From Nocardioides luteus (GTDB lineage Bacteria > Actinomycetota > Actinomycetes > Propionibacteriales > Nocardioidaceae), in NCBI RefSeq assembly GCF_014648595.1, contig NZ_BMRK01000001.1:372001-436000 (forward strand): a stretch of 64,000 nucleotides of DNA. The letters run 5' to 3'. Under the pieces are notes generated by a model. That model ran no database searches, was not told the origin of the DNA, and was given only the letters and a program-made list of their open reading frames with translations. A program made the position numbers and the translations under genes. Below are positions 1-10,387 of this stretch, piece after piece (positions within the stretch are counted from its first letter, which is position 1; each line of letters begins with the position of its first letter).

Positions 1-704
1 TCGACCCGGGCTTCTACGGCCACCTGCTCAGCAGCCTGTGGGCCGACGGCAACATCTCGAACGCCTGGGGCCAGGTCGCCGCTGTCGTCCTCACCCTCAC
101 TGCCATCGGTCTCGTGATGGAGGTCGTCGCCAGGTCCGGCCCGCCGGGGGCAGGGTTCCTCCAGCGCACCCGGCTCGCTCCGCAGGCCACGGCCGAGCAC
201 CGCCAGGACCGGGTGATCTGGACCCTGCTCGGCTGCTACTGCCTGCTGATCCTGGTCAACGTCGCCGGGTTCGTCGCCGGCGGCGGCTGGATCCATGCCC
301 GGTACGCGGTGCCGTTCCTGCCCTTCCTCGCTGCCGGAGCGGCGCTCGCCGCCCTGCGCCTGGGGCGCCTCGTCCCGCAACGCGCACCGGCTGACGACGA
401 GACGCGCGATTTACGGATCGGCCTGGGCGTCTCGCTCGCCTTCATGGTCGTCGGGCTGATGTGCCACCTCGACACCGAGCAGCACGTCGACGGGCCGGTG
501 AGCAGCACCTTCGCGCTGGCCGCGCTGGTGGCGGCCGACCTGGTGATGTTCGCGGTCGCGGCGTACGTCGCCACCCAGCTGCGCCGCCGGATGCAGCCGA
601 GCGAGTTCGACACCGCACCAGCGCCCGTCGCACCTGTGACAGACATCGCGCGCGACCGCCCACAGGACAGCACTGCCGACGCACGTACCTCGAGGCCAAC
701 GTAG
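1..704 (+). CDS. Polytopic membrane protein, glycosyltransferase-39-like C-terminus (5' truncated)
   Basis: The reading frame is open from base 3 and stops at 702-704, so only the C-terminal part (about 233 residues) is in the window. It shows four to five hydrophobic segments and a motif ARYAVPFLPFLAA, which resembles the membrane part of dolichyl-phosphate-mannose/ArnT-type glycosyltransferases, where an R-Y-x-x-P-x-x-P element is common. The C-terminal 30 residues are hydrophilic and Thr/Pro-rich, probably cytoplasmic. An MFS gene follows after 9 bases, so they may be cotranscribed. The family call is tentative because the catalytic N-terminus is outside the window. Confidence 0.6.
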   Translation, partial: DPGFYGHLLSSLWADGNISNAWGQVAAVVLTLTAIGLVMEVVARSGPPGAGFLQRTRLAPQATAEHRQDRVIWTLLGCYCLLILVNVAGFVAGGGWIHARYAVPFLPFLAAGAALAALRLGRLVPQRAPADDETRDLRIGLGVSLAFMVVGLMCHLDTEQHVDGPVSSTFALAALVAADLVMFAVAAYVATQLRRRMQPSEFDTAPAPVAPVTDIARDRPQDSTADARTSRPT

Positions 705-713
705 CCTCTCTAT

Positions 714-2015
714 GTGAGCCACGAAGATCCCCAGTCGTCCGCACGCTCATGGCTCGTGTGGGGCATCGCCGTCGCCGTCTACGGTCTGGCCGTCTTCCAC
801 CGCAGCAGCCTCGCGGTCGCCGGTCTGGTGGCCACCGAGCGGTTCGACATCGGCGCCAGCCAGCTGGCCGCGTTCACGATGCTGCAGCTGCTGGTCTACG
901 CGGGCATGCAGGTGCCGGTCGGGCTGCTCGTGGACCGGTACGGCTCGCGTACGGTCCTCTGCGCCGGCGCGCTGATCCTGGCGACCGCCCAGGCGGGCTT
1001 CGCGTTCGCCGACTCCTACCCGCTGGCGCTGCTCGCGCGCACCTTCGTCGGGATGGGCGACGCGATGACGTTCATCTGCGTGCTGCGGCTGGTGCCCTCG
1101 TGGTTCCCGGCCCGGCGGGTCCCGCTGGTCAGCCAGCTGACCGGCACCATCGGCCAGCTCGGTGCGATCGCCGCAGCCGTCCCGATGACCTGGGCGCTCG
1201 GCCACCTCGGCTGGTCCCGCGCCTACCTGACCGCCGCGCTCGTCGGCCCAGTGCTCATCGTCCTGCTGCTGCTCTTCGTCCATGACGTCCCCGGCCAGCG
1301 CAACCTCCGCGGCACCGCGCTCGAGCCGCGCGAGGTGGGCCGGAGCCTGAAGGCGTCCTGGTACCAGCCGGGCACCCGACTCGGCTTCTGGATCCACTTC
1401 TCCACCCCGTTCAGCTCCCACCTGATGGGGCTGCTGTGGGGCTTCCCGTTCCTGGTCACCTCCGAGGGCCTCTCCGACACCCTGGCCGGCACGCTGCTCT
1501 CGGTCACCGTCGTCGCCGCCCTGGCCGCGGGCCCGGTGATGGGCATCATCGCCGGTCGCTTCCCGTGGTACCGGTCGACGGTGGCGCTGACGATGATCGC
1601 CGTGATCGCCTCGGTGTGGGCAGTCGTGCTCCTCTGGCCGGGCGCGGCGCCGCTGCCGGTCCTGCTGCTCCTGATGTGCGTGGTCGGCATCGGTGGACCG
1701 ACCTCGATGATCGGCTTCGACGTCGGCCGCACCAGCAACCCGCCCGCCCGGATGGCCAGCGCCAGCGGGATCATCAACCAGGGTGGCTTCGTGGCGGCGC
1801 TGCTGGTGATCGTGCTCGTCGGCTGGATCCTCGACTGGCGTACGCCGGGGGCCTCGACCTCCTACACGCCGGAGGCTTTCCACTGGGCGATGTCGGTGCA
1901 GTACCTGTTCTGGGGCCTGGGCGCCGTGCAGATCTGGCGCCACCGGCGCGACGTCCGCCGGCGTACGACTCGCGAGCAGGTCGCCTCCGGTTCCTCGATG
2001 GTCGCCGACCTCTAG
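714..2015 (+). CDS. MFS transporter
   Basis: A 433-residue protein with about twelve hydrophobic segments and the MFS signature between segments 2 and 3 (VGLLVDRYGSRTV), so it belongs to the major facilitator superfamily and sits in the cytoplasmic membrane. The GTG at 714 is the chosen start (MSHEDPQSS); no better Shine-Dalgarno-preceded start is seen. A hydrophilic loop around residues 200-215 separates the two six-helix halves. The substrate cannot be read from the sequence. The 3' end overlaps the convergent DUF1707 gene by four bases. Confidence 0.85.
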   Translation: MSHEDPQSSARSWLVWGIAVAVYGLAVFHRSSLAVAGLVATERFDIGASQLAAFTMLQLLVYAGMQVPVGLLVDRYGSRTVLCAGALILATAQAGFAFADSYPLALLARTFVGMGDAMTFICVLRLVPSWFPARRVPLVSQLTGTIGQLGAIAAAVPMTWALGHLGWSRAYLTAALVGPVLIVLLLLFVHDVPGQRNLRGTALEPREVGRSLKASWYQPGTRLGFWIHFSTPFSSHLMGLLWGFPFLVTSEGLSDTLAGTLLSVTVVAALAAGPVMGIIAGRFPWYRSTVALTMIAVIASVWAVVLLWPGAAPLPVLLLLMCVVGIGGPTSMIGFDVGRTSNPPARMASASGIINQGGFVAALLVIVLVGWILDWRTPGASTSYTPEAFHWAMSVQYLFWGLGAVQIWRHRRDVRRRTTREQVASGSSMVADL

Positions 2016-2638
2016 GAGGGGTCTGCGGGCCGGTCCTTCTCGGGCTGCTCTTCCTCGGCGGGGGACTCCAGGATCGGCTCGGACTTCTCAGGAGCGGCCT
2101 CGAGCTCGGCCTTGGCGGCTTTCTTCGCCGCCTTCTTCGCGGCCTTCTTCTCCAGGCGCTGCACCTCGCGCTGCACGATCGCCTCACGCCGTACGCCGGT
2201 GCCGACCAGGTTCACGACCAGGAACAGCATCGGGTAGATCGGCCACGGGTGACTGCCGGGACCGCCGGTGAACAGCCAGATGCCCCAGGTGATGAGGCTG
2301 ACCATCAAGAAGGTGGCGAGCGCCTCCTGGAGCTCCTTGCGGTAGGCCGCCGCACCCTGCTCGCGGAAGCTGGGGGAGGAGGGCAGCCGGGTCTCGAGCT
2401 CCGCGGACGGCGGCTCGACGGCGACGAGATCGTCGACGAGCGCGGGCAGCTCACCGAGCGTACGAGCCTCCAGCAGCGTCGAGATGCGCTCGTCGTGCTC
2501 CTCGCGGGTCAGGCGTCCGTCGGCGAAGGCGTCGGCGAGGACGGTGCGGACGACCTCCCGATCGGCGTCGGAGGCGCGCATGCGTGCATTGTCGGCCTGT
2601 CTCGGGTCCAGACGGAACCGGCTCCAGAATCCCTCCAC
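2012..2638 (-). CDS. DUF1707 and 2TM domain protein
   Basis: A 208-residue protein. Residues about 20-72 (MRASDADREVVRTVL, ADGRLTREEHDERI) match DUF1707, a short domain common at the N-terminus of actinobacterial membrane-associated proteins. Two hydrophobic segments at about 115-160 (LATFLMVSLITWGIWLF; PMLFLVVNLVGTG) form a 2TM unit, followed by a Lys/Ala-rich, then acidic, probably helical cytoplasmic tail. Function of the family is unknown. It faces the glycosyltransferase operon on the other strand, with the shared upstream region at 2639-2771. Confidence 0.8.
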   Translation of the reverse strand: MEGFWSRFRLDPRQADNARMRASDADREVVRTVLADAFADGRLTREEHDERISTLLEARTLGELPALVDDLVAVEPPSAELETRLPSSPSFREQGAAAYRKELQEALATFLMVSLITWGIWLFTGGPGSHPWPIYPMLFLVVNLVGTGVRREAIVQREVQRLEKKAAKKAAKKAAKAELEAAPEKSEPILESPAEEEQPEKDRPADPS

Positions 2639-2720
2639 GCCACCAGCCTAGACGCCATGCCTGACCACCGTCCGTGGAAGCGGCTGCATTAGAGTGGCGC
2701 GTGCTGGCTACCTGCTAGTA

Positions 2721-2734
2721 TAGAACACGTTCTA
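2721..2734. promoter_or_regulatory. KstR-like palindrome TAGAACACGTTCTA over a likely -10 box
   Basis: TAGAACACGTTCTA is an inverted repeat of six bases with a two-base centre and fits the tnnAACnnGTTnna pattern known for KstR and related TetR repressors. It begins on the last base of a TAGTAT hexamer (2716-2721), a plausible -10 box for the glycosyltransferase operon that starts 38 bases downstream of the palindrome. Inference: a TetR-family repressor blocks this promoter. No regulator gene of that family lies in the window. Confidence 0.55.
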
Positions 2735-2771
2735 GTTTTTGCTTTTCTGCAGTTTTCGAGGGAGGTGGCGG

Positions 2772-4076
2772 ATGCGGATCGCTCTGCTGTCGTATCGCAG
2801 CAAGCCGCACGTCGGCGGTCAAGGCGTCTATATCCGCCATCTGAGCAGGGAGCTCGCCAAGCTCGGGCACACCGTGGAGGTCTTCTCCGGCCAGCCCTAC
2901 CCGGAGCTCGACCTCGAGGGTGAGGGCGTGACCCTCACCAAGGTGCCGAGCCTGGGTCTCTACGAGGAGCCGAACCCGTTCGGCAACCCCAAGCTCTCCG
3001 AGATCCGCGATCTCGTCGACGTCGAGGAGTGGGCGCGGATGCGCACTGGTGCGTTCCCCGAGCCGCTGACCTTCGCCAAGCGCGTCATGAAGGTCCTGAA
3101 GGAACGCAAGGACGACTTCGACATCGTCCACGACAACCAGACGCTGGCCACTCCGCTGCTGCGCCTCGAGTCCGGCCTCGGCCTGCCGCTGGTGACCACG
3201 ATCCACCATCCGATCTCGTTCGACCGCCGCATCGAGCTGGAGAGCGCGAAGGGCTGGAAGAAGAAGTTCGGCGTCTGGCGCTGGTACTCCTTCGTCACGA
3301 TGCAGGCCAAGGTCGCCGCACAGCTGCGCCACGTGATCACGCCCTCGGACAACTCCAAGCGCGACATCCTCACCGACTTCAACGTCCCCTCCGACCGGGT
3401 GGAGACCGTCCACCTCGGCGTGCCCGAGGAGTTCGTCCCGCCGACCGGCCCCCGCGTCCGTGGCCGCATCCTCGCCATGGCCAGCGCCGACGCCCCGCTG
3501 AAGGGCATCTCCTTCCTTCTCGAGGCGTTCGCCAAGCTGCGTACCGAGCGCGATCTCGAGCTCGTGCTCGTCTCGAAGCCCAAGAAGGGCGGTCCGACCG
3601 AGGAGCTCATCGAGAAGCTCGCGATCGAGGACCACGTACGTTTCGTCAACGGCATCTCCGACGCCGAGCTCGTCGAGCTGATGGGGTCGGCGGAGATCGC
3701 CTGCGTGCCCTCGCTCTACGAGGGCTTCTCGCTGCCGACCGCCGAGCTGATGGCCTGCGGCACCCCGCTCGTCGTCTCCCGCGCCGGCGCGATCCCCGAG
3801 GTCGTCGGCCCCGACGACCTCTGTGCCACCCAGGTCACCCCCGGCGAGACCGAGGAGCTCGAGCGAGCCATCGCTGCCCTGCTCGACGACCCCGACCGCC
3901 GCGCCCGCTACTCGGCCGCCGGGCGAGCCCGCGTCGAGGAGCACTTCTCGTGGCACGCCGTCGCCGAGCGGATGACCGCGCTCTACCAGGACACCATCGA
4001 CGAGTTCCGGGTCTCGACAGGCTCGACCACCGGATCGACCATCAGCTCGACCAGCTCCATCAGCGAAAGGAAGTGA
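2772..4076 (+). CDS. Glycosyltransferase family 4 (GT-B fold)
   Basis: A 434-residue protein. It starts with MRIALLSYRSKPHVGGQG, the usual glycine-rich opening of GT4 enzymes, and carries the C-terminal E-x7-E element (YEGFSLPTAELMACGTPLV, about residues 314-333) that holds the nucleotide sugar. The start at 2772 is chosen because GGGAGGTGG lies just upstream; an in-frame ATG at 2739 lacks this. Sugar donor and acceptor are unknown. The last 20 residues are Ser/Thr-rich and encoded by a dispersed repeat. The methyltransferase follows after three bases, with the toroid-fold gene behind it, so the three form one operon, probably for a glycosylated and methylated lipid or metabolite. Confidence 0.88.
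   Translation: MRIALLSYRSKPHVGGQGVYIRHLSRELAKLGHTVEVFSGQPYPELDLEGEGVTLTKVPSLGLYEEPNPFGNPKLSEIRDLVDVEEWARMRTGAFPEPLTFAKRVMKVLKERKDDFDIVHDNQTLATPLLRLESGLGLPLVTTIHHPISFDRRIELESAKGWKKKFGVWRWYSFVTMQAKVAAQLRHVITPSDNSKRDILTDFNVPSDRVETVHLGVPEEFVPPTGPRVRGRILAMASADAPLKGISFLLEAFAKLRTERDLELVLVSKPKKGGPTEELIEKLAIEDHVRFVNGISDAELVELMGSAEIACVPSLYEGFSLPTAELMACGTPLVVSRAGAIPEVVGPDDLCATQVTPGETEELERAIAALLDDPDRRARYSAAGRARVEEHFSWHAVAERMTALYQDTIDEFRVSTGSTTGSTISSTSSISERK
4010..4032 (+). repeat. Dispersed actinobacterial repeat inside a coding sequence
   Basis: The segment begins GGTCTCGACAGGCTCGACCA, a motif I recognise as a frequent intergenic repeat in Nocardioides-type and other actinobacterial genomes. Here it lies within the 3' end of the glycosyltransferase gene, and degenerate copies of its GATCGACCA/GCTCGACCA core continue to about 4062. 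It encodes the Ser/Thr/Gly-rich tail of that protein. Confidence 0.5.
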
Positions 4077-4079
4077 GCC

Positions 4080-4847
4080 GTGCTCACCGTTGACTTCGAC
4101 CGCCTCGGCCTGCAGGCCGGAGAGCGCGTGCTCGACATGGGCGCCGGCGGTGGCCGGCACGCCTTCGAGATGTACCGCCGTGGCGCGGACGTGATCGCGT
4201 TCGACCAGGACGCGGAGGAGCTGGCCAAGGTCAGCGAGTGGTTCTTCGCGATGCGCGAGGAGGTCCCGGCCGGGGCCAACGCCGAGGTCAAGGAGGGCGA
4301 CGCGCTCTCCCTGCCCTTCGCCGACGGCGAGTTCGACCGAGTCGTGGCCGCCGAGGTGCTCGAGCACATCCACCACGACGTCGACGCGATCAAGGAGCTC
4401 GTCCGCGTGCTCCGCCCGGGCGGCACCATGGCCATCTCGGTGCCCCGCTGGCTGCCCGAGGTCGTCAACTGGAAGCTCTCCGCCGACTACCACAACACCA
4501 CCGGCGGCCACATCCGCATCTACACCGACCACGAGCTCATCGACAAGGTCACCAAGGCAGGCCGTCCCAACGACGGCACCCCGGGCGAGGAGATGATCTT
4601 CGAGGGCAAGTCCTACGCCCACGGCCTGCACGCGCCCTACTGGTGGCTGAAGTCGGCCGTCGGCGTCGAGAACGACAAGCACCCGCTGGTGAAGGCCTAC
4701 CACCAGGTCCTGGTCTGGGAGATCATGAAGAACCCGCTCCCGCTGCGCCTGGCCGGCAAGGTCCTCGACCCGGTCATCGGCAAGAGCATGGTCCTCTACT
4801 TCCGCAAGCCGGGCCGCGTCGCCTCCGACCCCACCGCGACCGATTGA
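4080..4847 (+). CDS. Class I SAM-dependent methyltransferase
   Basis: A 255-residue protein starting at GTG 4080, preceded by GAAAGGAAG. Motif I (VLDMGAGGGRH, residues about 18-28) binds S-adenosylmethionine; the acidic strand-2 end (IAFDQD) and the post-motif LPFADGEFDRVVAAEVLEH fit the Methyltransf_11 family. The middle and C-terminal parts are Trp/Tyr/His-rich and hydrophobic, suggesting a lipid or aromatic acceptor; this is an inference. It lies three bases after the glycosyltransferase and seven before the toroid-fold gene in one operon. Confidence 0.85.
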   Translation: MLTVDFDRLGLQAGERVLDMGAGGGRHAFEMYRRGADVIAFDQDAEELAKVSEWFFAMREEVPAGANAEVKEGDALSLPFADGEFDRVVAAEVLEHIHHDVDAIKELVRVLRPGGTMAISVPRWLPEVVNWKLSADYHNTTGGHIRIYTDHELIDKVTKAGRPNDGTPGEEMIFEGKSYAHGLHAPYWWLKSAVGVENDKHPLVKAYHQVLVWEIMKNPLPLRLAGKVLDPVIGKSMVLYFRKPGRVASDPTATD

Positions 4848-4854
4848 TCCTCGG

Positions 4855-6582
<1,728 letters not shown>

Positions 6583-6586
6583 CTAG

Positions 6587-6670
6587 CCGAGCCGTCAGAA
6601 ATCGACGCCGAGAGGTCGGATTCTGACGCCGAGACGTCGAAAACCGAGACCGAGACGTCGAATACCCGGT
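6587..6670. repeat. Four tandem 21-bp repeats
   Basis: Four units start with CCGAG at 6587, 6608, 6629 and 6650, an exact 21-base period. The first reads CCGAGCCGTCAGAAATCGAC(G) and later ones diverge in the second half. They sit between the divergent methyltransferase and acetyltransferase genes. The same unit recurs at 13748-13863, so this is a dispersed repeat family and not a local duplication. Confidence 0.8.
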
Positions 6671-6706
6671 TGCGAGCCGGTGCCCGGGTTCGGTGAGAAT
6701 CGCACC

Positions 6707-7213
6707 ATGACGACCATCGCCGAGGCGCTGCCCATGCTCGGCCTGCGGATCAATGCTGGGCCGCTGGAAATGCGCGGGATCACCGACGGCCTCCTCGGGC
6801 CGCTGGCAGACATCGTCGTGGCGGGGATCCACGACCCCGACGCGATGCCGTTCTACGTGCCCTGGTCGATCGCGCCCGCCGACGGTGAGACCGGCGCCTG
6901 GCTGGGGCGTGCGCACCAGGGCAGAGGGATCGGGGCCGCGATGCGACAGGTGCTCTGTGCGTTCGCCTTCGACCACCTCGACGCGACCGAGGTGACCTCC
7001 GGTGCCTTCACGGACAACCCCGCCGCGCTCGGCGTCAGCCGCAAGGTCGGCTACCACGACAACGGCCGCGACCGGGTCGAGCGGCGAGAGGGCGAGCTCG
7101 CCGTGGTGCAGAAGCTCGCGCTCACGCCGGAGGAGCTCGTCCGTTTCGGGCACCCGCCCGGAATCGACGGCCTGGGCAACTTCCGACGCTCCATCGGCCT
7201 GGTGGAGGCGTGA
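6707..7213 (+). CDS. GNAT acetyltransferase with internal deletion
   Basis: A 168-residue GNAT-like protein. N-terminal DPDAMPFYVPWSIAPAD and C-terminal GETGAWLGRAHQGRGIGAAM (acetyl-CoA loop Q/R-x-x-G-x-G/A) match the RimJ/RimL-like group, then FTDNPAALGVSRKVGY. In that group about 45 residues with the central strands usually separate the two parts; here they join directly at about 6876-6889. The frame stays open, so this may be a recent in-frame deletion making a non-functional or altered enzyme. The start 6707 gives MTTIAEALP; an upstream in-frame ATG at 6680 is less likely. The following gene overlaps by four bases. Confidence 0.7.
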   Translation: MTTIAEALPMLGLRINAGPLEMRGITDGLLGPLADIVVAGIHDPDAMPFYVPWSIAPADGETGAWLGRAHQGRGIGAAMRQVLCAFAFDHLDATEVTSGAFTDNPAALGVSRKVGYHDNGRDRVERREGELAVVQKLALTPEELVRFGHPPGIDGLGNFRRSIGLVEA

Positions 7214-7731
7214 GCCGCGGCCACTCGGTGCTCGTCGTCCCGGTGCCCGAGCTGGAGACGTACGTCCTGGAGCGGACGCACCACTACGACGCCTCGTTCG
7301 TCTCGACCGACCCGGCGTTCGTGCACGCGCACATCACTCTGCTCGCGCCGTTCCTGGACGCGCCGACGACGGCGGATCTGGAGCTCGTCGAGAAGATCGC
7401 GACAGCGACGGCGGCGTTCGACTTCGTGCTCGAGGACGTACGCGTCTTCGCGGGCGGGACGATCTATCTGCATCCCGAGCCTTCTGGGCCGTTCGCGGCG
7501 CTGACCGCCGCCTTGAGCGCGGCGTTCCCGCACTGCCCGCCCTATGCGGGGACGTTCGAGCCGGTGCCGCACCTGACCGTCGACCACACCGCCGGGGGAG
7601 TCGACCTGGGCTCGACGCGTACCTCTCTGGCTCCGTTCCTGCCTGCTCGATGTCGTGCCGACCGGATCAGCCTGCAGTGGTACGTCAACGACGACTGCCA
7701 CGTGATCGCCGAGTGGGCCCTGGGCGGGTGA
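7210..7731 (+). CDS. 2H phosphoesterase (2'-5' RNA ligase family)
   Basis: A 173-residue protein with the two H-x-T/S motifs that define the 2H phosphoesterase superfamily: HAHITLL (about residue 37) and PHLTVDH (about residue 119). These act on 2'-5' phosphodiester or cyclic phosphate bonds in RNA or nucleotides; the true substrate of the bacterial stand-alone forms is mostly unknown. The GTG start at 7210 overlaps the stop of the acetyltransferase (GTGA), suggesting translational coupling. A strong terminator follows. Confidence 0.82.
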   Translation: MSRGHSVLVVPVPELETYVLERTHHYDASFVSTDPAFVHAHITLLAPFLDAPTTADLELVEKIATATAAFDFVLEDVRVFAGGTIYLHPEPSGPFAALTAALSAAFPHCPPYAGTFEPVPHLTVDHTAGGVDLGSTRTSLAPFLPARCRADRISLQWYVNDDCHVIAEWALGG

Positions 7732-7741
7732 CCCGGACAGG

Positions 7742-7778
7742 CCGTTGCCGGCCGTGGTGAGGCCACGGCCGGCAACGG
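7742..7778. terminator. Bidirectional terminator hairpin
   Basis: CCGTTGCCGGCCGTGG (7742-7757) and its perfect reverse complement (7763-7778) form a 16-bp stem with a five-base loop between two convergent genes. There is no strong T-run, as usual in high-GC actinobacteria. Confidence 0.8.
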
Positions 7779-7787
7779 GTTGGTTGG

Positions 7788-10211
7788 TCAGGAACGACGG
7801 CGCCGGCGCATGCCGAGCGCCGCGCCGAAGGCGACCATCGCGCCTCCGGCGGTGATCGCGATCCCGAGGCCGGGGAGGCTCTCGTCGATCGGTGCAGGCG
7901 CCGAAGCGGCCGCCTGGATGGTGTCGACCGTCTCGACCTGACCGGGATCGGCGATCAGCTCGGCGGTCGTCTTCGCCTCGCTACGTCGTCCCTCGCCCTG
8001 GGGTGCGGTGTTCATGCCGGCCGCCTCGAAGACGAGCTCCGGTGCGAAGGCAGTCGCTGCCGCCGACCGCGGGCCGGCGAGCACCGGGCTGGTCGCCACG
8101 GGGCCGGCGTCGGAAGGCGTACCGACGCTGTTGCCGCCGAGGGCGACCGGCGCCGCCTCGGTCTGGGGTGCCGCCTCACCGGTCGGGCCGCCACCGGTCT
8201 CGGCGTCGTTGCCCGTCTCGGTGTCGGTCTCGATGCCCGTCTCAGCGCCGTTCTCAGCACCCTCGCCGTCCGAACCAGACCCGGTCTCGGACTGCCCGCC
8301 AGCCTCAGGCTCAACCTCAGCCTGAGAGTTCCCGTCGGTGGCGGGCGCCTCTTCCGCCGGCGCCGCGACCGTGAAGGTCACGGTCGTCTCGTTGCCGAGG
8401 CCGTCGTAGGCCACGAGGGTGTTCTCCCCGGCCTGGACGCCCCACCAGTTGCCGAGCCGGAGGTCGTTGACGTCGGACCAACGGTTCTCCGAGAGCGGGA
8501 AGTCCTTCCCGTTGACCCGAACGCCGGCGACCTTCGAGCCGAGCACTCCGTCGTCGAGCTTGAACGAGCGGTTGGTCTCCGAGGAGCCCGGCTTCTCGGT
8601 GATCGCCGGGCCGGTGGTGTCGAGGACGAACTCGACCGCCTCGGAGGCGTTACCCGCCTCGTCGTAGGCGATCAGGGTGTTCTTGCCCTCCACGGCGCCG
8701 AAGCGGCCGGGCTTCACGTCGTTGACGTCGGACCACGTGTTGTTGGTCAGGTCCTTGACGACGCCGTTGATGGTGACCTTGTCGACGTTGAAGCGGTCGT
8801 ACAGCTTGAAGGACTTCGACCTCGAGATCGCCGGGGCCTCATCCTTCACCGTGACGGTCGGGCCGGTCTGGTCCAGGATGAACGTGATCTCGGTGGTGTT
8901 GCCGAGCTCGTCGTAGGCGACCAGGGTGTTCTCGCCCTCGACCGCGCCGTAGCGTCCCGGCTTGATGTCGTTGACGTCCGACCACACGTTGTTGGTGAGG
9001 TCCTTGGTCACGCCGTTGATGGTGACCTTGTCGACACGGCGCGGGTCGTGGAGCTTGAACGACTTGCTCTGTCCGGCCTTGCCGGCGGCGCCCTTGTCGG
9101 TGATCTCCGGCCCGGTGGTGTCGAGGATGAACTCGACGGGCGCCGAGGCGTTGCCGGCCTCGTCGTAAGCGACGAGCGTGTTCTTGCCCTCCACGGCGCC
9201 GTAGCGGCCGGGCCTGATGTCGTTGATGTCGGACCACACGCTGTTGGTGAGGTCCTTGGTGACCCCGTTGATGGTGACCTTGTCGACGCGGCGGGCGTCG
9301 AACAGCTTGAAGGACTTCGACTGCGCCGCCGCACCGGCGGTGCCCTTGTCGGTGACGGTCGGAGCGGTCCCGTCGACCACGAAGTCGTACGTCGAGGTGG
9401 TGGCCACGTTGCCGACCGAGTCGAGCCCGTTGTAGCGCAGCGTGTAGGCGCCGTCAGGCAGGTTCGCCGGCACCGAGAGCGAACCACCAGCAGACTGGAA
9501 CGACTTGAACAGCGCGCCGTCGCGGTAGATGTTGCCGACGGTCTTCGCCACCGCGTGGTCGTCGGTCGTCTGCAGGTCGAAGACGAACCCGGGGCGCACC
9601 AGCGGCGTCGGGTTGAGCAGGGTGGTGACCGGCTTGACGAAGTCGCAGACGTAGGCCTCGGGCACGTCGGTGATCGTGCGGGTGTCGACCTTCGTGGGCC
9701 AGCCGGTGGGGGCGTACCGCACCCAGGCGGCGTCCTCGGCGCTCGTCGACCCGGCAGGCTTGCCGGTGTAGTAGACGACGGTGTCGGGCTCGTCGTAGGC
9801 GGCGACGTCGACGACCTCCTCGTCGTAGGCCGCCTTGTCGACGACGGTGATCATCTTGTCGAGCGAGGGCGTACGGAACCAGCCCTTACCGGGGTTCCAG
9901 CTCTCGGAGTCCTTGAACTCGACCTTCCCGGTGGAGCGCTGGGTGAAGGCGTACCCACCCGGCGCCACCTCCTCGTGGGTCTCGGCCTCGTGGTGCACGA
10001 CGCGGGTGACCGCATCGTGGTGAGCGCCGGGGACGGTCTTGGCGTATCGCGACTCGGTGTGGGTGACCGCGGCGATCGTCTCGACGAGCTTCGGCGAGAC
10101 GGCGGTGCACTCCGCGGTCGCCGCGTAGCCGGGCGAGAACGCGCTGCCGACGCCGACGATGGCGGTGGTGGAGAGTCCGAGCGCGGCGATGCGCACGATG
10201 TGTTGCTTCAT
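7788..10211 (-). CDS. Secreted repeat protein with Ig-like repeats and C-terminal membrane anchor
   Basis: An 807-residue protein. Residues 1-31 are a Sec signal peptide with cleavage near GYAATA. A non-repetitive N-terminal domain (to about 265) is followed by four related repeats of about 75 residues, each with KVTINGVTKDLTNNVWSD then GRYGAVEGENTLVAYDELGN-like text, ending in a degenerate copy. An acidic Glu/Gly/Thr-rich stretch (about 630-700) precedes a final hydrophobic helix and RRRRRS tail. The sequence before the helix is SLPGLG, not a standard LPxTG, so sortase anchoring is doubtful. Probably a cell-surface adhesin or wall protein; binding partner unknown. Confidence 0.8.
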   Translation of the reverse strand: MKQHIVRIAALGLSTTAIVGVGSAFSPGYAATAECTAVSPKLVETIAAVTHTESRYAKTVPGAHHDAVTRVVHHEAETHEEVAPGGYAFTQRSTGKVEFKDSESWNPGKGWFRTPSLDKMITVVDKAAYDEEVVDVAAYDEPDTVVYYTGKPAGSTSAEDAAWVRYAPTGWPTKVDTRTITDVPEAYVCDFVKPVTTLLNPTPLVRPGFVFDLQTTDDHAVAKTVGNIYRDGALFKSFQSAGGSLSVPANLPDGAYTLRYNGLDSVGNVATTSTYDFVVDGTAPTVTDKGTAGAAAQSKSFKLFDARRVDKVTINGVTKDLTNSVWSDINDIRPGRYGAVEGKNTLVAYDEAGNASAPVEFILDTTGPEITDKGAAGKAGQSKSFKLHDPRRVDKVTINGVTKDLTNNVWSDVNDIKPGRYGAVEGENTLVAYDELGNTTEITFILDQTGPTVTVKDEAPAISRSKSFKLYDRFNVDKVTINGVVKDLTNNTWSDVNDVKPGRFGAVEGKNTLIAYDEAGNASEAVEFVLDTTGPAITEKPGSSETNRSFKLDDGVLGSKVAGVRVNGKDFPLSENRWSDVNDLRLGNWWGVQAGENTLVAYDGLGNETTVTFTVAAPAEEAPATDGNSQAEVEPEAGGQSETGSGSDGEGAENGAETGIETDTETGNDAETGGGPTGEAAPQTEAAPVALGGNSVGTPSDAGPVATSPVLAGPRSAAATAFAPELVFEAAGMNTAPQGEGRRSEAKTTAELIADPGQVETVDTIQAAASAPAPIDESLPGLGIAITAGGAMVAFGAALGMRRRRRS

Positions 10212-10387
10212 GGGCGAGTTCTTCTCTACTGACGACTGGGTCGCAGGCGCACGGTGAGCTTCTTCCCCCGTGTCGAACGCCTGCGGGCCGTCGCCAATGT
10301 GAGGTAGAGACCCGCCATGCCGGTTTTACATGCCGGAGCCATCCCTTCTATTGGGGATGCGCCCGATTTCGCCCGCGGAGGGCTCGG

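Noticed and set aside
6587-6670. CRISPR or coding repeat
   Set aside because: The 21-base units are contiguous without spacers, and the open frame across them is a shadow; the family recurs as inverted copies elsewhere.
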